In this document: piece after piece, positions 15,620 through 23,353 of the stretch
How positions within the stretch are numbered: position 1 is the first letter of the stretch
How the letters are laid out: each line of letters begins with the position of its first letter
From: Microbispora siamensis
GTDB lineage: Bacteria; Actinomycetota; Actinomycetes; Streptosporangiales; Streptosporangiaceae
Direction of reading: 5' to 3'
Length of the DNA stretch: 64,000 nt
Assembly (NCBI RefSeq): GCF_016863095.1
Contig: NZ_BOOF01000013.1
Location: forward strand, 1-64,000
Position numbers and translations under genes: made by a program
The notes under the pieces: model-generated
Database searches by the model: none
What the model was told of the DNA's origin: nothing
The model's input: the letters and a program-made list of their open reading frames with translations, nothing else

Positions 15620-16117
15620 ATGGACGAGCGCCGCGAACTGGCCGAGGACCTGTGCCGGGTCGTCGGCGGCAGGGTGCTCGGCGCGCTGGAGATCCTCTTC
15701 GAGCCGGACGAGCTGTCCGGCGAGGACACGCGACTGCGCGAGCTTCTGGCGGTGAAGAGCCGGGCCTGGGCCGACGTGCTGTGCGGCGAGGACGACCGCG
15801 CGGCCGCCTTCCTCGCGATCCGGCTGGTGAGCGCGCTGTATCCGGGCGACGCGCCGTTCGACCCGCCCACCGCCTGGTGGGGCACGCCACTGGGCCGGGC
15901 GGTCGCCCGGCGCGCGGGGCACCCGGCCGCGACCGCGGTGCCGGTCTCGGTCGCCGCGGCGATGCTCGGCATCACCCGCCAGGGCGTCCACGACCTGGTG
16001 CGCCGGCACAAGCTCGACCGCGATCCCGAGGGTGCGATCACCACGGCGTCGATCCAGGCCCGCCTCTCCCGCAGCCACGGCGACCAGGCCGCGGCGGGCA
16101 TGAGGAGGCGTGAATGA
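15620..16117 (+). CDS. small HTH regulator, probably autoregulatory
   Basis: The 165-aa product has a helical N-terminal two-thirds with Trp-Trp-Gly-Thr-Pro-Leu-Gly-Arg. A helix-turn-helix sits near 115-150 (Val-Ser-Val-Ala-Ala-Ala-Met-Leu-Gly-Ile-Thr-Arg-Gln-Gly-Val-His), of the type that reads an excisionase/MerR-like site. I know no named family for it. It lies directly behind a four-half-site operator, and its stop overlaps the ATG of an aldo/keto reductase, so it probably represses its own operon and the reductase. The start at ATG 15620 has AAGGGAGG 5 nt upstream. Confidence 0.75.
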   Translation: MDERRELAEDLCRVVGGRVLGALEILFEPDELSGEDTRLRELLAVKSRAWADVLCGEDDRAAAFLAIRLVSALYPGDAPFDPPTAWWGTPLGRAVARRAGHPAATAVPVSVAAAMLGITRQGVHDLVRRHKLDRDPEGAITTASIQARLSRSHGDQAAAGMRRRE

Positions 16118-17031
16118 CCGTATCCACTGACGACGTCCTGCGACTGGCGGACGGCCTGGCCGTCCGGCGGCTGGGATTCGGCGCGATGCAGCTGCCCGGC
16201 CCGGGGGTGTGGGGCCCGCCGCGGGACCACGCCACCGCGCTCGCCGTGCTGCGCCGGGCCGTGGAACTCGGCGTCACCCACATCGACACCAGCGACTTCT
16301 ACGGCCCGCATGTGGCCAACGACCTGATCAAGGAGGCTCTGCATCCCTATCCGGACGACCTGGTCATCGCCACCAAGGTCGGCGTGGTCCGCGACGAGTG
16401 GCGCGGGTTCGAGGCCGCCGCGGAGCCTGAGCGACTGCGCGAGCAGGTCGAGGAGAACCTGGTGCGGCTCGGCCGGGCCCGGCTCGACCTCGTCTACCTG
16501 CGGATGGGCGGCGACGGCCTGCTGTTTCCCGGCGAGGTGCCCTTCGCCGAATCCTTCGGGGCGCTGGCCGAGCTCCGCGAACGGGGGCTGATCCGGGCAC
16601 TCGGACTCAGCGGCGTGACGCCGGAGCAACTGGCCGAGGCCCGCGCGATCGCGCCCGTGGCCGCGGTGCAGAACCGGCTCCATCTGTTCGACCGGTCGGG
16701 TGCGGACGTCCTGGCCGCGTGCGAGGCCGCCGGCATCGCGTTCACCGCCTATTTCCCGCTCGCCGCCGGCATGCTCCGGCCCGGGCTGGACCTGTCGCAG
16801 GCTCCGCAGGGCATGGCCCCCTCGGCCGAGCAGTTCGCCGTGCTCGACGAGGTCGCCGGCCGATACGGCGCGACCCGCGCCCAGGTGGCGCTCGCCTGGC
16901 TGCTCGGTCGTTCCCCGGTGACCCTGGCCATTCCCGGCACCACCTCGCTCGCCCACCTCGAGGAGAACATGGCCGCGGCCCGGCTGCGCCTGTCCCCCGA
17001 GGACATCGCCCTGCTGGACGGGCTGGCCTGA
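16114..17031 (+). CDS. aldo/keto reductase
   Basis: The 305-aa NADPH-dependent (beta/alpha)8 oxidoreductase shows the AKR signature His-Ile-Asp-Thr-Ser-Asp-Phe-Tyr-Gly near residues 53-61 (Asp and Tyr of the tetrad) and Ala-Thr-Lys-Val-Gly for the Lys. Near the C-terminus it has Ile-Pro-Gly-Thr-Thr-Ser followed by Leu-Glu-Glu-Asn for cofactor binding. The fourth tetrad residue, normally His in Leu-His-x-Pro, appears as Arg in Val-Tyr-Leu-Arg-Met-Gly, an altered form. The substrate is unknown. It is translationally coupled to the upstream HTH protein (ATGA), with AGGAGG before the ATG. Confidence 0.88.
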   Translation: MTVSTDDVLRLADGLAVRRLGFGAMQLPGPGVWGPPRDHATALAVLRRAVELGVTHIDTSDFYGPHVANDLIKEALHPYPDDLVIATKVGVVRDEWRGFEAAAEPERLREQVEENLVRLGRARLDLVYLRMGGDGLLFPGEVPFAESFGALAELRERGLIRALGLSGVTPEQLAEARAIAPVAAVQNRLHLFDRSGADVLAACEAAGIAFTAYFPLAAGMLRPGLDLSQAPQGMAPSAEQFAVLDEVAGRYGATRAQVALAWLLGRSPVTLAIPGTTSLAHLEENMAAARLRLSPEDIALLDGLA

Positions 17032-17084
17032 GGCGTCACCCGCCCGGCCTCCCCAGGTGGGGCGCCGGGCGGATGCGGGCGAGG

Positions 17085-17840
17085 TCAGGACGTGAGCTGG
17101 GGAAGCTCCAGGTAGGACTTGCCGCGGACGAACCACTGGAAATCGGCCGCATTCTTGCCGCTGGGCGAGGGCAGCCCGGCCCGCAGGTTCACGGCGGTGT
17201 TGACCAGGCCCCAGTTGAGGCCGCAGCCCGACGCCTTCGGCACGGCGAACGTCGTGTCCTTGGCCGCGACCTTGAAGACCGGCGTCCCGTCGATGGACGT
17301 CAGGTCCAGCAAGGTGACCTCGGGGTTCAGCACGATCGGAGTGGCGTCGCTCCCGATGTAGCACTTCTTGCCGAGCAGCGAGTGGATCATGCGGATCTTG
17401 ATGCCGACGTTGGTCGGGAAGATCGGGCCGGCCTCGACCTTGCCGGTGCCCTGGGTCTCCACGTACACGTCGGTGAGCTTGGGCACCTCGAACGGCTTGC
17501 CGATGAGGCCGCCGGGCACCTTCATCCGGCCGCCGGCGACGCTGCCGAACGCCGCCGCCGTACTGCCGTCGGCGAGCTTGCCCTGTGCCACGGTGATCCG
17601 CAGCGGCTCGCTGATGTCCTGGGTGATCGAGCCGAGCTTGATCGAGCCGCCCACGGTGATGATGAAGATGCAGCTCCAGGTGTCGGGCGTGGCGCCGGCG
17701 GGAAGCCGTGGGCAGTCGGCCCAGTCGGCGTCGCTCGGGTGGTAGTCGTAGGCGGCGGCCGCCTGGGCGGGCGCCGCCGAGCCGGCCAGCAGCGCCGCCG
17801 CCGCCACGCCGATCACCAGGCGCCGGGCAAGAACGCTCAT
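17085..17840 (-). CDS. secreted protein of unknown function
   Basis: The 251-aa product has a clear signal peptide (Arg-Arg, then an Ala/Leu-rich core, cleavage near Ala-Gln-Ala at 25-28). The mature part of about 220 residues is beta-rich and holds four cysteines, which could form two disulfides: Asp-Cys-Pro near 43, Ser-Cys-Ile near 57, Lys-Cys-Tyr near 160 and Gly-Cys-Gly near 207. I recognise no catalytic motif. ATG 17840 is preceded by GAGGAGGAG. It is transcribed alone, towards the reductase gene. Actinomycetes secrete many such proteins. Confidence 0.75.
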   Translation of the reverse strand: MSVLARRLVIGVAAAALLAGSAAPAQAAAAYDYHPSDADWADCPRLPAGATPDTWSCIFIITVGGSIKLGSITQDISEPLRITVAQGKLADGSTAAAFGSVAGGRMKVPGGLIGKPFEVPKLTDVYVETQGTGKVEAGPIFPTNVGIKIRMIHSLLGKKCYIGSDATPIVLNPEVTLLDLTSIDGTPVFKVAAKDTTFAVPKASGCGLNWGLVNTAVNLRAGLPSPSGKNAADFQWFVRGKSYLELPQLTS

Positions 17841-17974
17841 GGACTCCTCCTCGGGTCCGCGTCGGGGGGTGCGGACGTGAATGAGTCCCGGTATATCTGC
17901 GAAAAAGACGACTTTCTATGTCGCTTTCACAAGGCGCAAGGGCGGATTGTTATCACGATCCGCATAAAAAGGCG

Positions 17975-18472
17975 TCAGACGGCCGCGTGCAGCCAGCGCA
18001 CGGGCGCACCCTCGCCCGCGTACCTGAACGACTCCAGCTCCTCGTCCCACTGCTTGCCGAGCAGGCGGTCGAGCTCCTCCTCCAGGACGACTCGGCCCTG
18101 GGCCGCCATCAGCATCACGTTGCGTAGCCGGTCCTCGGGGATCAGGATGTCCCCGTTCGCGCCGACGACCGCCGTGAAGGCGCCCAATGTCGGCGTGTAG
18201 GCGTGCCGGGAGCCGTCGACGCCCGGCGAGGCGTCCTCGGTTATCTCGAAGCGGATGCGCTGCCAGCCCATGAGTGAGGACGTGATCGCCGCCGCCGTGC
18301 CGGGACGCCCCTCCCACTCGGCCTGGGCCCGCAGGGTCCCGGGCGCGGCGGGCTGGGCGGTCCACGTCAGGTCGACGGGCACGCCAAGAACGCCTGCGAC
18401 GGCCCACTCGATGTGCGGGCACAGCGCAGGCTGAGCCGAGTGGACGTACAGGACGCCACGAGCAGCAGCCAC
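17975..18472 (-). CDS. DUF3145 family protein
   Basis: The 165-aa cytoplasmic protein matches DUF3145: it starts Ala-Ala-Ala-Arg-Gly-Val-Leu-Tyr-Val-His-Ser-Ala, has Pro-His-Ile-Glu-Trp-Ala, and ends in an acidic helix with Leu-Gly-Lys-Gln-Trp-Asp-Glu-Glu-Leu-Glu. In Streptomyces a DUF3145 gene lies beside the fab cluster, as here, so the synteny is old, but its function is unknown. GTG 18472 is chosen because GGGAGG lies 5-6 nt upstream; a TTG at 18484 overlaps that site. Confidence 0.9.
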   Translation of the reverse strand: MAAARGVLYVHSAQPALCPHIEWAVAGVLGVPVDLTWTAQPAAPGTLRAQAEWEGRPGTAAAITSSLMGWQRIRFEITEDASPGVDGSRHAYTPTLGAFTAVVGANGDILIPEDRLRNVMLMAAQGRVVLEEELDRLLGKQWDEELESFRYAGEGAPVRWLHAAV

Positions 18473-18594
18473 CGGACCTCCCAATTCGCATGAGGTGCGC
18501 CTTCCCCAACGGCCTCACACTTGGGATGATCACGGTTGGATGACTGTAGGAGAGACTACCGTCCGTCGCAGCCCGGCACCAGAGGGGGGTCATA

Positions 18595-18625
18595 CCGATT
18601 GGCGCTTGGCGACCAACTGAATCGG
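18595..18625 (+). promoter_or_regulatory. nested inverted repeat ahead of the subtilase-sigma-CHAT operon
   Basis: CCGATT at 18595-18600 is mirrored by AATCGG at 18620-18625. Inside it TTGG (18599-18602) pairs with CCAA (18612-18615), slightly off-centre. The element lies 40 bases before the subtilase start. It could be a regulator or sigma-factor-linked operator for the operon, but symmetry is imperfect. Confidence 0.35.
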
Positions 18626-18664
18626 GAAGGACGCGTTCCGTAACCATCGCGGAAAGGCCCCCTG

Positions 18665-19684
18665 ATGCGCAGCCGGCTCGTCGAACCCCTCCCAGGACGG
18701 CCCGTCCTCATCCGGCCGGACGAACTCCTGACCTCCTCCCCCGCCGCCGTCGCCCGGTGGGCCCTGGCCGCCGAGCCCCTTCCCGGCGCCGGTCGGCTCC
18801 ACCGCGTACGGCTGCCGCCGGGCACCGACGTGATCGATCTGACGGCCACGCTCCGCGACCGCGGGCACCCGGCCTCCCCCAACCACATCCTGTCGGGCCA
18901 GCCGCTGTTCTTCGGCGGGCCCGGCGGACCGCCCCTGCCCGCGGCGGCGCCGCCGTACGAGCCGGGCGAGCCGTGCGAGGTCACCGTGGCGGTCCTCGAC
19001 ACCGGGCTGGCGCCGCACCCGTGGCTGGCACGGTGGTACAGCGACGACATCGCCGAGACACCCGACGCGGACGGCGACGGCGTGCGCGACCGGCAGGCGG
19101 GGCACGGCACGTTCGTGGCCGGGCTGATCCTGCGGCACGCGCCCGGCGTCCGGCTACGCGTCCTCCGCTTCCTCGACAGCGACGGCGTGAGCGACGAGGC
19201 GGCGCTGCTGCGCGCGCTCGCCGGGCTGCGCGGCGGCCGGGCCGACGTGGTGAACCTCTCCTTCGGCGGGCACACCTTCGACGACGCGCCGCCCCTCGGG
19301 CTGGCCGAGGCGCTCGCGGGCTTCCCCGCCGTCGTCGCGTGCGCGGGCAACACCGCGTCGTCGCGTCCGTTCTGGCCCGCGGCCCTGCCCGGCGTGGTCG
19401 CGGTCGGCGCGCTCGACGGCGACGCCAGGGCCGGTTTCTCCGCGTACGGCCCGTGGGTGGACGTCTGGGCTCCGGGCGTCGGCCTGGCCAGCAGCTTCCT
19501 CGATTACGGCGACTTCCGCGGCTACGCCGTCTGGAGCGGCACGTCGTTCGCCGCCGCGGTCGTCACCGGGGCTCTCGCCCGCCTGTGCCGGCAGGTTCCG
19601 CCGGGCCAGGCCGTACGGCGCCTGCTCGACGGCGGCCGCCGGGTCGCGGATCTCGGGGTGGTCGTGGCGAGCGCAGATCGGTAA
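18665..19684 (+). CDS. intracellular S8 (subtilisin-like) serine peptidase
   Basis: The 339-aa product has the complete S8 triad: Asp112 in Val-Ala-Val-Leu-Asp-Thr-Gly, His147 in Gly-His-Gly-Thr-Phe-Val-Ala-Gly, Ser294 in Ser-Gly-Thr-Ser-Phe-Ala-Ala-Ala, with oxyanion Asn229 in Ala-Gly-Asn-Thr. It has no signal peptide, no inhibitor-type propeptide and no transmembrane anchor, which is unusual for a bacterial subtilase and suggests a cytoplasmic role. The first about 105 residues are a Pro/Leu-rich segment preceding the catalytic core. It is first in a four-gene co-directional set with a sigma factor, a small linker protein and a TPR-CHAT protein, so its substrate may be one of these or a target they control. 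Confidence 0.9.
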   Translation: MRSRLVEPLPGRPVLIRPDELLTSSPAAVARWALAAEPLPGAGRLHRVRLPPGTDVIDLTATLRDRGHPASPNHILSGQPLFFGGPGGPPLPAAAPPYEPGEPCEVTVAVLDTGLAPHPWLARWYSDDIAETPDADGDGVRDRQAGHGTFVAGLILRHAPGVRLRVLRFLDSDGVSDEAALLRALAGLRGGRADVVNLSFGGHTFDDAPPLGLAEALAGFPAVVACAGNTASSRPFWPAALPGVVAVGALDGDARAGFSAYGPWVDVWAPGVGLASSFLDYGDFRGYAVWSGTSFAAAVVTGALARLCRQVPPGQAVRRLLDGGRRVADLGVVVASADR

Positions 19685-19688
19685 GGTC

Positions 19689-19730
19689 TCTGTCACCATA
19701 CGCTTCTCCCCGAGCGCGCAGAGTGACAGA
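19689..19730 (+). promoter_or_regulatory. inverted repeat covering the sigma-factor start codon
   Basis: TCTGTCAC at 19689-19696 and GTGACAGA at 19723-19730 are perfect 8-base arms. The right arm ends on the A of the sigma factor's ATG. The left arm follows the subtilase stop by 4 bases. In RNA the stem would occlude the start and any weak ribosome binding site; in DNA it could be an operator or part of a promoter. Confidence 0.55.
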
Positions 19731-20254
19731 TGCCGACAGACAACTCCTTCGCCACCATCGACCAGGCCGCCTGGGAGGACCTGGTCGCCCGATTCGACGG
19801 CAGGATGTGGGCGGTCGCCCGGGCGTTCGGGCTGAGCGCCGCCGACGCGGCCGACGCCGTGCAGGGCGCCTGGCTCCGCCTCGTCGAGAACGCGGGCGCC
19901 ATTCGCGATCCCGAACGGATCGGCGCGTGGCTCGTCACCACGACCCGGCACGAGGCGGCCCGGCTCAGCCGCAAGGCGCGTGGAGAGGTGGTCTCCGACC
20001 TGGACGTGCCGGACACGACGTTGCCCGACCCGACGGCCGCGGTGGTGGACGCCGACTTCGGCAGGCAGGTGTGGCGCAGGCTCGACCTGCTCGGCGAGCC
20101 GTGCCGCTCGCTCATCCGCCTCTACGTGCTCCATCCCGAGGCGCGGTACGCCCAGATAGCGGTCCGCCTCGACCTGCCTGTCGGCAGCATCGGCCCCACC
20201 CGGGCCCGCTGCATGGCCCGACTGCGCGCCCTCGTGGAGGAGGAGAACCGATGA
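19730..20254 (+). CDS. ECF-like sigma-70 family sigma factor
   Basis: The 174-aa product has region 2 (about 10-85: Trp-Ala-Val-Ala-Arg-Ala-Phe, Asp-Ala-Val-Gln-Gly-Ala-Trp-Leu-Arg-Leu, Gly-Ala-Trp-Leu-Val-Thr-Thr-Thr-Arg-His). Region 4 lies at about 112-170 (Pro-Cys-Arg-Ser-Leu-Ile-Arg-Leu then Tyr-Ala-Gln-Ile-Ala-Val-Arg-Leu and a recognition helix with Gly-Ser-Ile-Gly-Pro-Thr-Arg-Ala-Arg). Region 3 and region 1 are absent, as in ECF factors. No ordinary zinc anti-sigma gene (His-x3-Cys-x2-Cys) is adjacent. Instead the stop overlaps the ATG of a 162-aa protein, and a CHAT protease follows, so control by proteolysis of a partner is a reasonable inference. Confidence 0.88.
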   Translation: MPTDNSFATIDQAAWEDLVARFDGRMWAVARAFGLSAADAADAVQGAWLRLVENAGAIRDPERIGAWLVTTTRHEAARLSRKARGEVVSDLDVPDTTLPDPTAAVVDADFGRQVWRRLDLLGEPCRSLIRLYVLHPEARYAQIAVRLDLPVGSIGPTRARCMARLRALVEEENR

Positions 20255-20739
20255 GGGAGGAATACCTGCTGGCGGCCCTGCGCATGGGAGCGGGCGCCGA
20301 TCCGGTGCCGGAGGGCGTGTCGGCCGCCGCCCGGGCGGTCTTCGGCCTGCGGGTGCCCGGAGGCGTGCCCGCCGGGCCGGTCGACCTCCCCGTGCCGCCG
20401 GGAACCCGCTCCTCCGCCGAGGCCGGGACCGCGCAGACCGAGACGGCGCAGGCCGGGGCCGTGCAGACCGGTGTCCGCCGCTTCAGCGCGGACGGCCTGG
20501 TCATCGACATCGAAACCGCCGTCACCGGCGGGCGCATGGAGGTGGCCGGTCAGGTGTCCCCCCTCCCTGGGCCGGACGCCAGGATCGAGGTGCGGACCCC
20601 GCACATCGCCAAGGTCCGCGTGCCGTCCGGCAGCGGCCACTTCGCGGTGGCCGGGCTGCCGCCCGGGTGGGTCAGCGTGGTCTGCCACCGGCCCGGTCAC
20701 CCGCCCGTCTTCACCCGCTGGATCCACGTACGCCCGTGA
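20251..20739 (+). CDS. 162-aa protein: N-terminal helix, flexible linker, C-terminal beta domain
   Basis: Three parts are visible. Residues 1-35 form a helical segment (Met-Arg-Glu-Glu-Tyr-Leu-Leu-Ala-Ala-Leu-Arg). Residues 36-75 are a Pro/Ala/Thr/Gln-rich linker with repeated Ala-Gln-Thr phrases. Residues 76-162 resemble a carboxypeptidase-regulatory-like beta sandwich (Asp-Gly-Leu-Val-Ile-Asp-Ile-Glu through Trp-Val-Ser-Val-Val). It overlaps the sigma factor gene by 4 nt and the CHAT gene by 4 nt, so the three proteins are probably made in fixed ratio. It could be the sigma factor's antagonist or the protease's substrate, with the linker as a cleavage region; neither is shown by sequence. 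Confidence 0.75.
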   Translation: MREEYLLAALRMGAGADPVPEGVSAAARAVFGLRVPGGVPAGPVDLPVPPGTRSSAEAGTAQTETAQAGAVQTGVRRFSADGLVIDIETAVTGGRMEVAGQVSPLPGPDARIEVRTPHIAKVRVPSGSGHFAVAGLPPGWVSVVCHRPGHPPVFTRWIHVRP

Positions 20740-23336
20740 CTTCTCGCATGGACCTCTTGGACAGGGCCGAAACCGCCGTGCGGCTCTCCGCGACCGACCC
20801 TCGGCTGGCCCTCGCGGAGGCGAGAGCCGTACTGGACCTGACCGCCGGCGCCTGCGGCGAGACGGCCTCGGTGGCGCTGCGCGCGGCGGCACTGGCGGCG
20901 CGCGAGCTGGGCGACCTCGAACTCGCCGGAGAGCGGCTGGAGGAGGCGATCGCGGCGGGACGGGGGTTCCCGCGCCGGGTGGCGCAGGCCCGGATGTCAC
21001 TCGTCACGGTCCGGGCCCAGCTCGGCGACCCGGAGGGCGGGCTCCACCTCGCCGATCTCGCCGAGCGGGATCTCGGGGGAGCGGACCTGGCGAGGCTCGG
21101 CGTGCAGCGGTCGGTCGCGCTGATCCTGCTGGGACGGCACGAGGAGGCCGTACGGCACTGTGACCGGGCGATCGGCCTGCTGGACGACGATTCCCGCTTC
21201 CGGGCGGGCGGGCTGCTGAACCGCGGCCTCGCCCGCACCTACCTGGAGCAGTACGGCGAAGCCGAGGCCGACCTGGCCGAATGCGCCCGGGTGGCGAGGT
21301 CGGCCGGCCACGACCACGTCGCGATGCTGGCGGAGGGCAATCTGCCGTTCGTGGCCGCCCGGCGCGGCGACATCGCCGCCGCCTTCGCGCGATACCGGGC
21401 GGCCGAGACCACGCTGTTCGGCTTCCCCGAACGGCTCGCCGCGATGCGCACCGACTTCGCCGAGGCGCTGGTGGCCGCGCGGCTGCCCGGCGAGGCGCGC
21501 ACGCTGCTCGAACAGGCCGTGCCCGAACTGGTGGCGGCCGGAGCGCAGGCGGCGCTCCCCGGCGCGCGGCTGCTGCTCGCCCAGGCCGCGCTCCTCGCCG
21601 GGGACGCCCCGCTGGCCGAGACGACGGCGCGCACCGCGCTCGCGGAGCTGGACGCGCAGGGCAGGACGGCCTGGCTGCCGCTGGCCAGGGAGGTCGTCCT
21701 GCGCGCCCGCCTCGCGGAGATCCCCGCCTCGACGACCGCGCACGACGCTCCCGCCTCCCCGTCCACGCCGTCGGCGGCCGGTTCCGGCGCAGGCGAGGCC
21801 GCCGCCCACCCGTCATCGGGGACGGCAGGCCGCTCGGGCGCCCCCTGCGGCGACCTGGTCACCGATTTGATCGCCTGTGCCGACGACCTCGCGGCGTGCG
21901 GCTGGTCCGGGGCTTCGACGGCGCTGCGGCTCACCGCCGCGGCGGCGGCCGTACGGCTGGGCGCGATCACGCGGGCCCGCCCGCAGCTCGATCGCGTCGC
22001 CGCCACCGCCGTCCGCCCGCTCGTACGCTGGCACGCGGCGGCGATGCGGCACCGCCTGGACGGGAACCTCGACCAGGCTCTGGTGGCCGCGGCTCGGGGC
22101 ATCGAGGCCGTGCAGGCCCCGAACGGTGACGCCGGTCCCCGCGACGTCGCGCGGGACGCGGAACTGCGGGTGCACGCGGCGCGGCCCGCCGAGGATCTCG
22201 CCGCGTTCGGCCTGGAGATCGCCCTCGACCGGGCCCGGCGGACGGGCGACGCCCGGACGGTGCTCGAATGGGCCGAGCGGTGGCGGGCGGTCGTGCGCGG
22301 CGCCCCGGCTCCCACATCGGTGCTGCACGATGTCCCGCCCGCCGGGTCCGGGCTCCTCGTGGAGCTGGTGCGGCGCGGCGACGACCTGTTCGCCGTCACC
22401 GCCGGCCCCGGGGGCTGCGTGCTGCGGATGCTCGGCTCCTACCAGGCGGCGGTGGAGTCGACGGTGCGGATCCGGTACGGCCTGCGCCGCCGCGCTCTGC
22501 TCGACACCCGGCGCGACACCCCGTGCGACTCGGACGGCCTCCCCGGCGCGGCGGACGAGGCGGTCGCCCACGAGCTGTCCGCGCTCGACCGCGTCCTCCT
22601 GTCCGGTCCCGGGACGCTCACGTCAGCAGGGAGCCCGCCCGGCGGGCCGGTGACGGTCGTGCCCACCGGGGCGTTGTGCACGCTGCCCTGGCCGCTGCTT
22701 CCCTCGCTGCGCGGCCGGCCGGTGTCGGTGGCGGCCGACGCCGCCGCGTGGCTCGCCCCGCGCCCGGGCCCGGCCGGCGCCCCTCTGGTGCTGTCGCTCG
22801 CGGGGCCGGGGCTCGACCACGCCGCGGCCGAGGCCGACATGGTCGCCGCCGCACACGGGCGGGCGCGGCGCATCGGCGCCACCAGGGCCGAGGTGCTCCG
22901 CGCCCTGGGGCGGGCCGACGTGCTCCACGTCGCCGCCCACGGGATGTTCAGCCCGCGCGGGCCCATGCTGTCGCAGATCACGCTCGACGACGGGCCGCTC
23001 ATGGCCTACGACCTGCTGACCGCGCGGCGGATCCCCCGCCTCGTGGTGCTGTCGGCCTGCGACGCGGGGATGGCCCATGCCCCGGTGGACGGCGTAGCGC
23101 TGGGCCTCGCCGGGGCCTTCCTCGACGGCGCCGCCCGCAACGGGGATGCCGCGTGCGTGGTGGCCGGTGTGGTGCCGGTGCGCGACGACGAGGCGCTGAA
23201 CCTCATGACGCTCTTCCACACGCTGCTGGCCGAGGGCCGCTCCCCCGCCGAGGCGCTGGCCCAGGCGTCCGAGAAGACGGCCGTGCCGGGATTCGTCTGC
23301 TTCGGCGCCGGCGGCACGCCCTTCGCCACGGGCTGA
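20736..23336 (+). CDS. TPR-CHAT protease
   Basis: The 866-aa product has Ala/Leu-rich tetratricopeptide-like helical repeats over about residues 5-340 and 370-530, separated by a Ser/Pro/Ala-rich disordered linker at about 330-370. A C-terminal CHAT domain (about 640-866) follows. CHAT is a caspase-fold (clan CD) cysteine peptidase; the dyad is intact with His735 in Val-Leu-His-Val-Ala-Ala-His-Gly and Cys775 in Leu-Ser-Ala-Cys-Asp-Ala-Gly. TPR-CHAT proteins are usually triggered proteases whose TPRs read a partner. The GTG start overlaps the preceding stop; an ATG at 20748 would remove 4 residues. It is last in the subtilase-sigma-162aa-CHAT set and ends 17 nt before a convergent gene. Confidence 0.9.
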   Translation: MTSRMDLLDRAETAVRLSATDPRLALAEARAVLDLTAGACGETASVALRAAALAARELGDLELAGERLEEAIAAGRGFPRRVAQARMSLVTVRAQLGDPEGGLHLADLAERDLGGADLARLGVQRSVALILLGRHEEAVRHCDRAIGLLDDDSRFRAGGLLNRGLARTYLEQYGEAEADLAECARVARSAGHDHVAMLAEGNLPFVAARRGDIAAAFARYRAAETTLFGFPERLAAMRTDFAEALVAARLPGEARTLLEQAVPELVAAGAQAALPGARLLLAQAALLAGDAPLAETTARTALAELDAQGRTAWLPLAREVVLRARLAEIPASTTAHDAPASPSTPSAAGSGAGEAAAHPSSGTAGRSGAPCGDLVTDLIACADDLAACGWSGASTALRLTAAAAAVRLGAITRARPQLDRVAATAVRPLVRWHAAAMRHRLDGNLDQALVAAARGIEAVQAPNGDAGPRDVARDAELRVHAARPAEDLAAFGLEIALDRARRTGDARTVLEWAERWRAVVRGAPAPTSVLHDVPPAGSGLLVELVRRGDDLFAVTAGPGGCVLRMLGSYQAAVESTVRIRYGLRRRALLDTRRDTPCDSDGLPGAADEAVAHELSALDRVLLSGPGTLTSAGSPPGGPVTVVPTGALCTLPWPLLPSLRGRPVSVAADAAAWLAPRPGPAGAPLVLSLAGPGLDHAAAEADMVAAAHGRARRIGATRAEVLRALGRADVLHVAAHGMFSPRGPMLSQITLDDGPLMAYDLLTARRIPRLVVLSACDAGMAHAPVDGVALGLAGAFLDGAARNGDAACVVAGVVPVRDDEALNLMTLFHTLLAEGRSPAEALAQASEKTAVPGFVCFGAGGTPFATG

Positions 23337-23353
23337 GGCGACCTCCCGTTCGG

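Noticed and set aside
18665-23336. A type III-E CRISPR system
   Set aside because: TPR-CHAT and sigma parts are present, but there is no repeat array, no gRAMP/Cas7-like gene and no Csx31-like gene in the window, so only an analogy is claimed.
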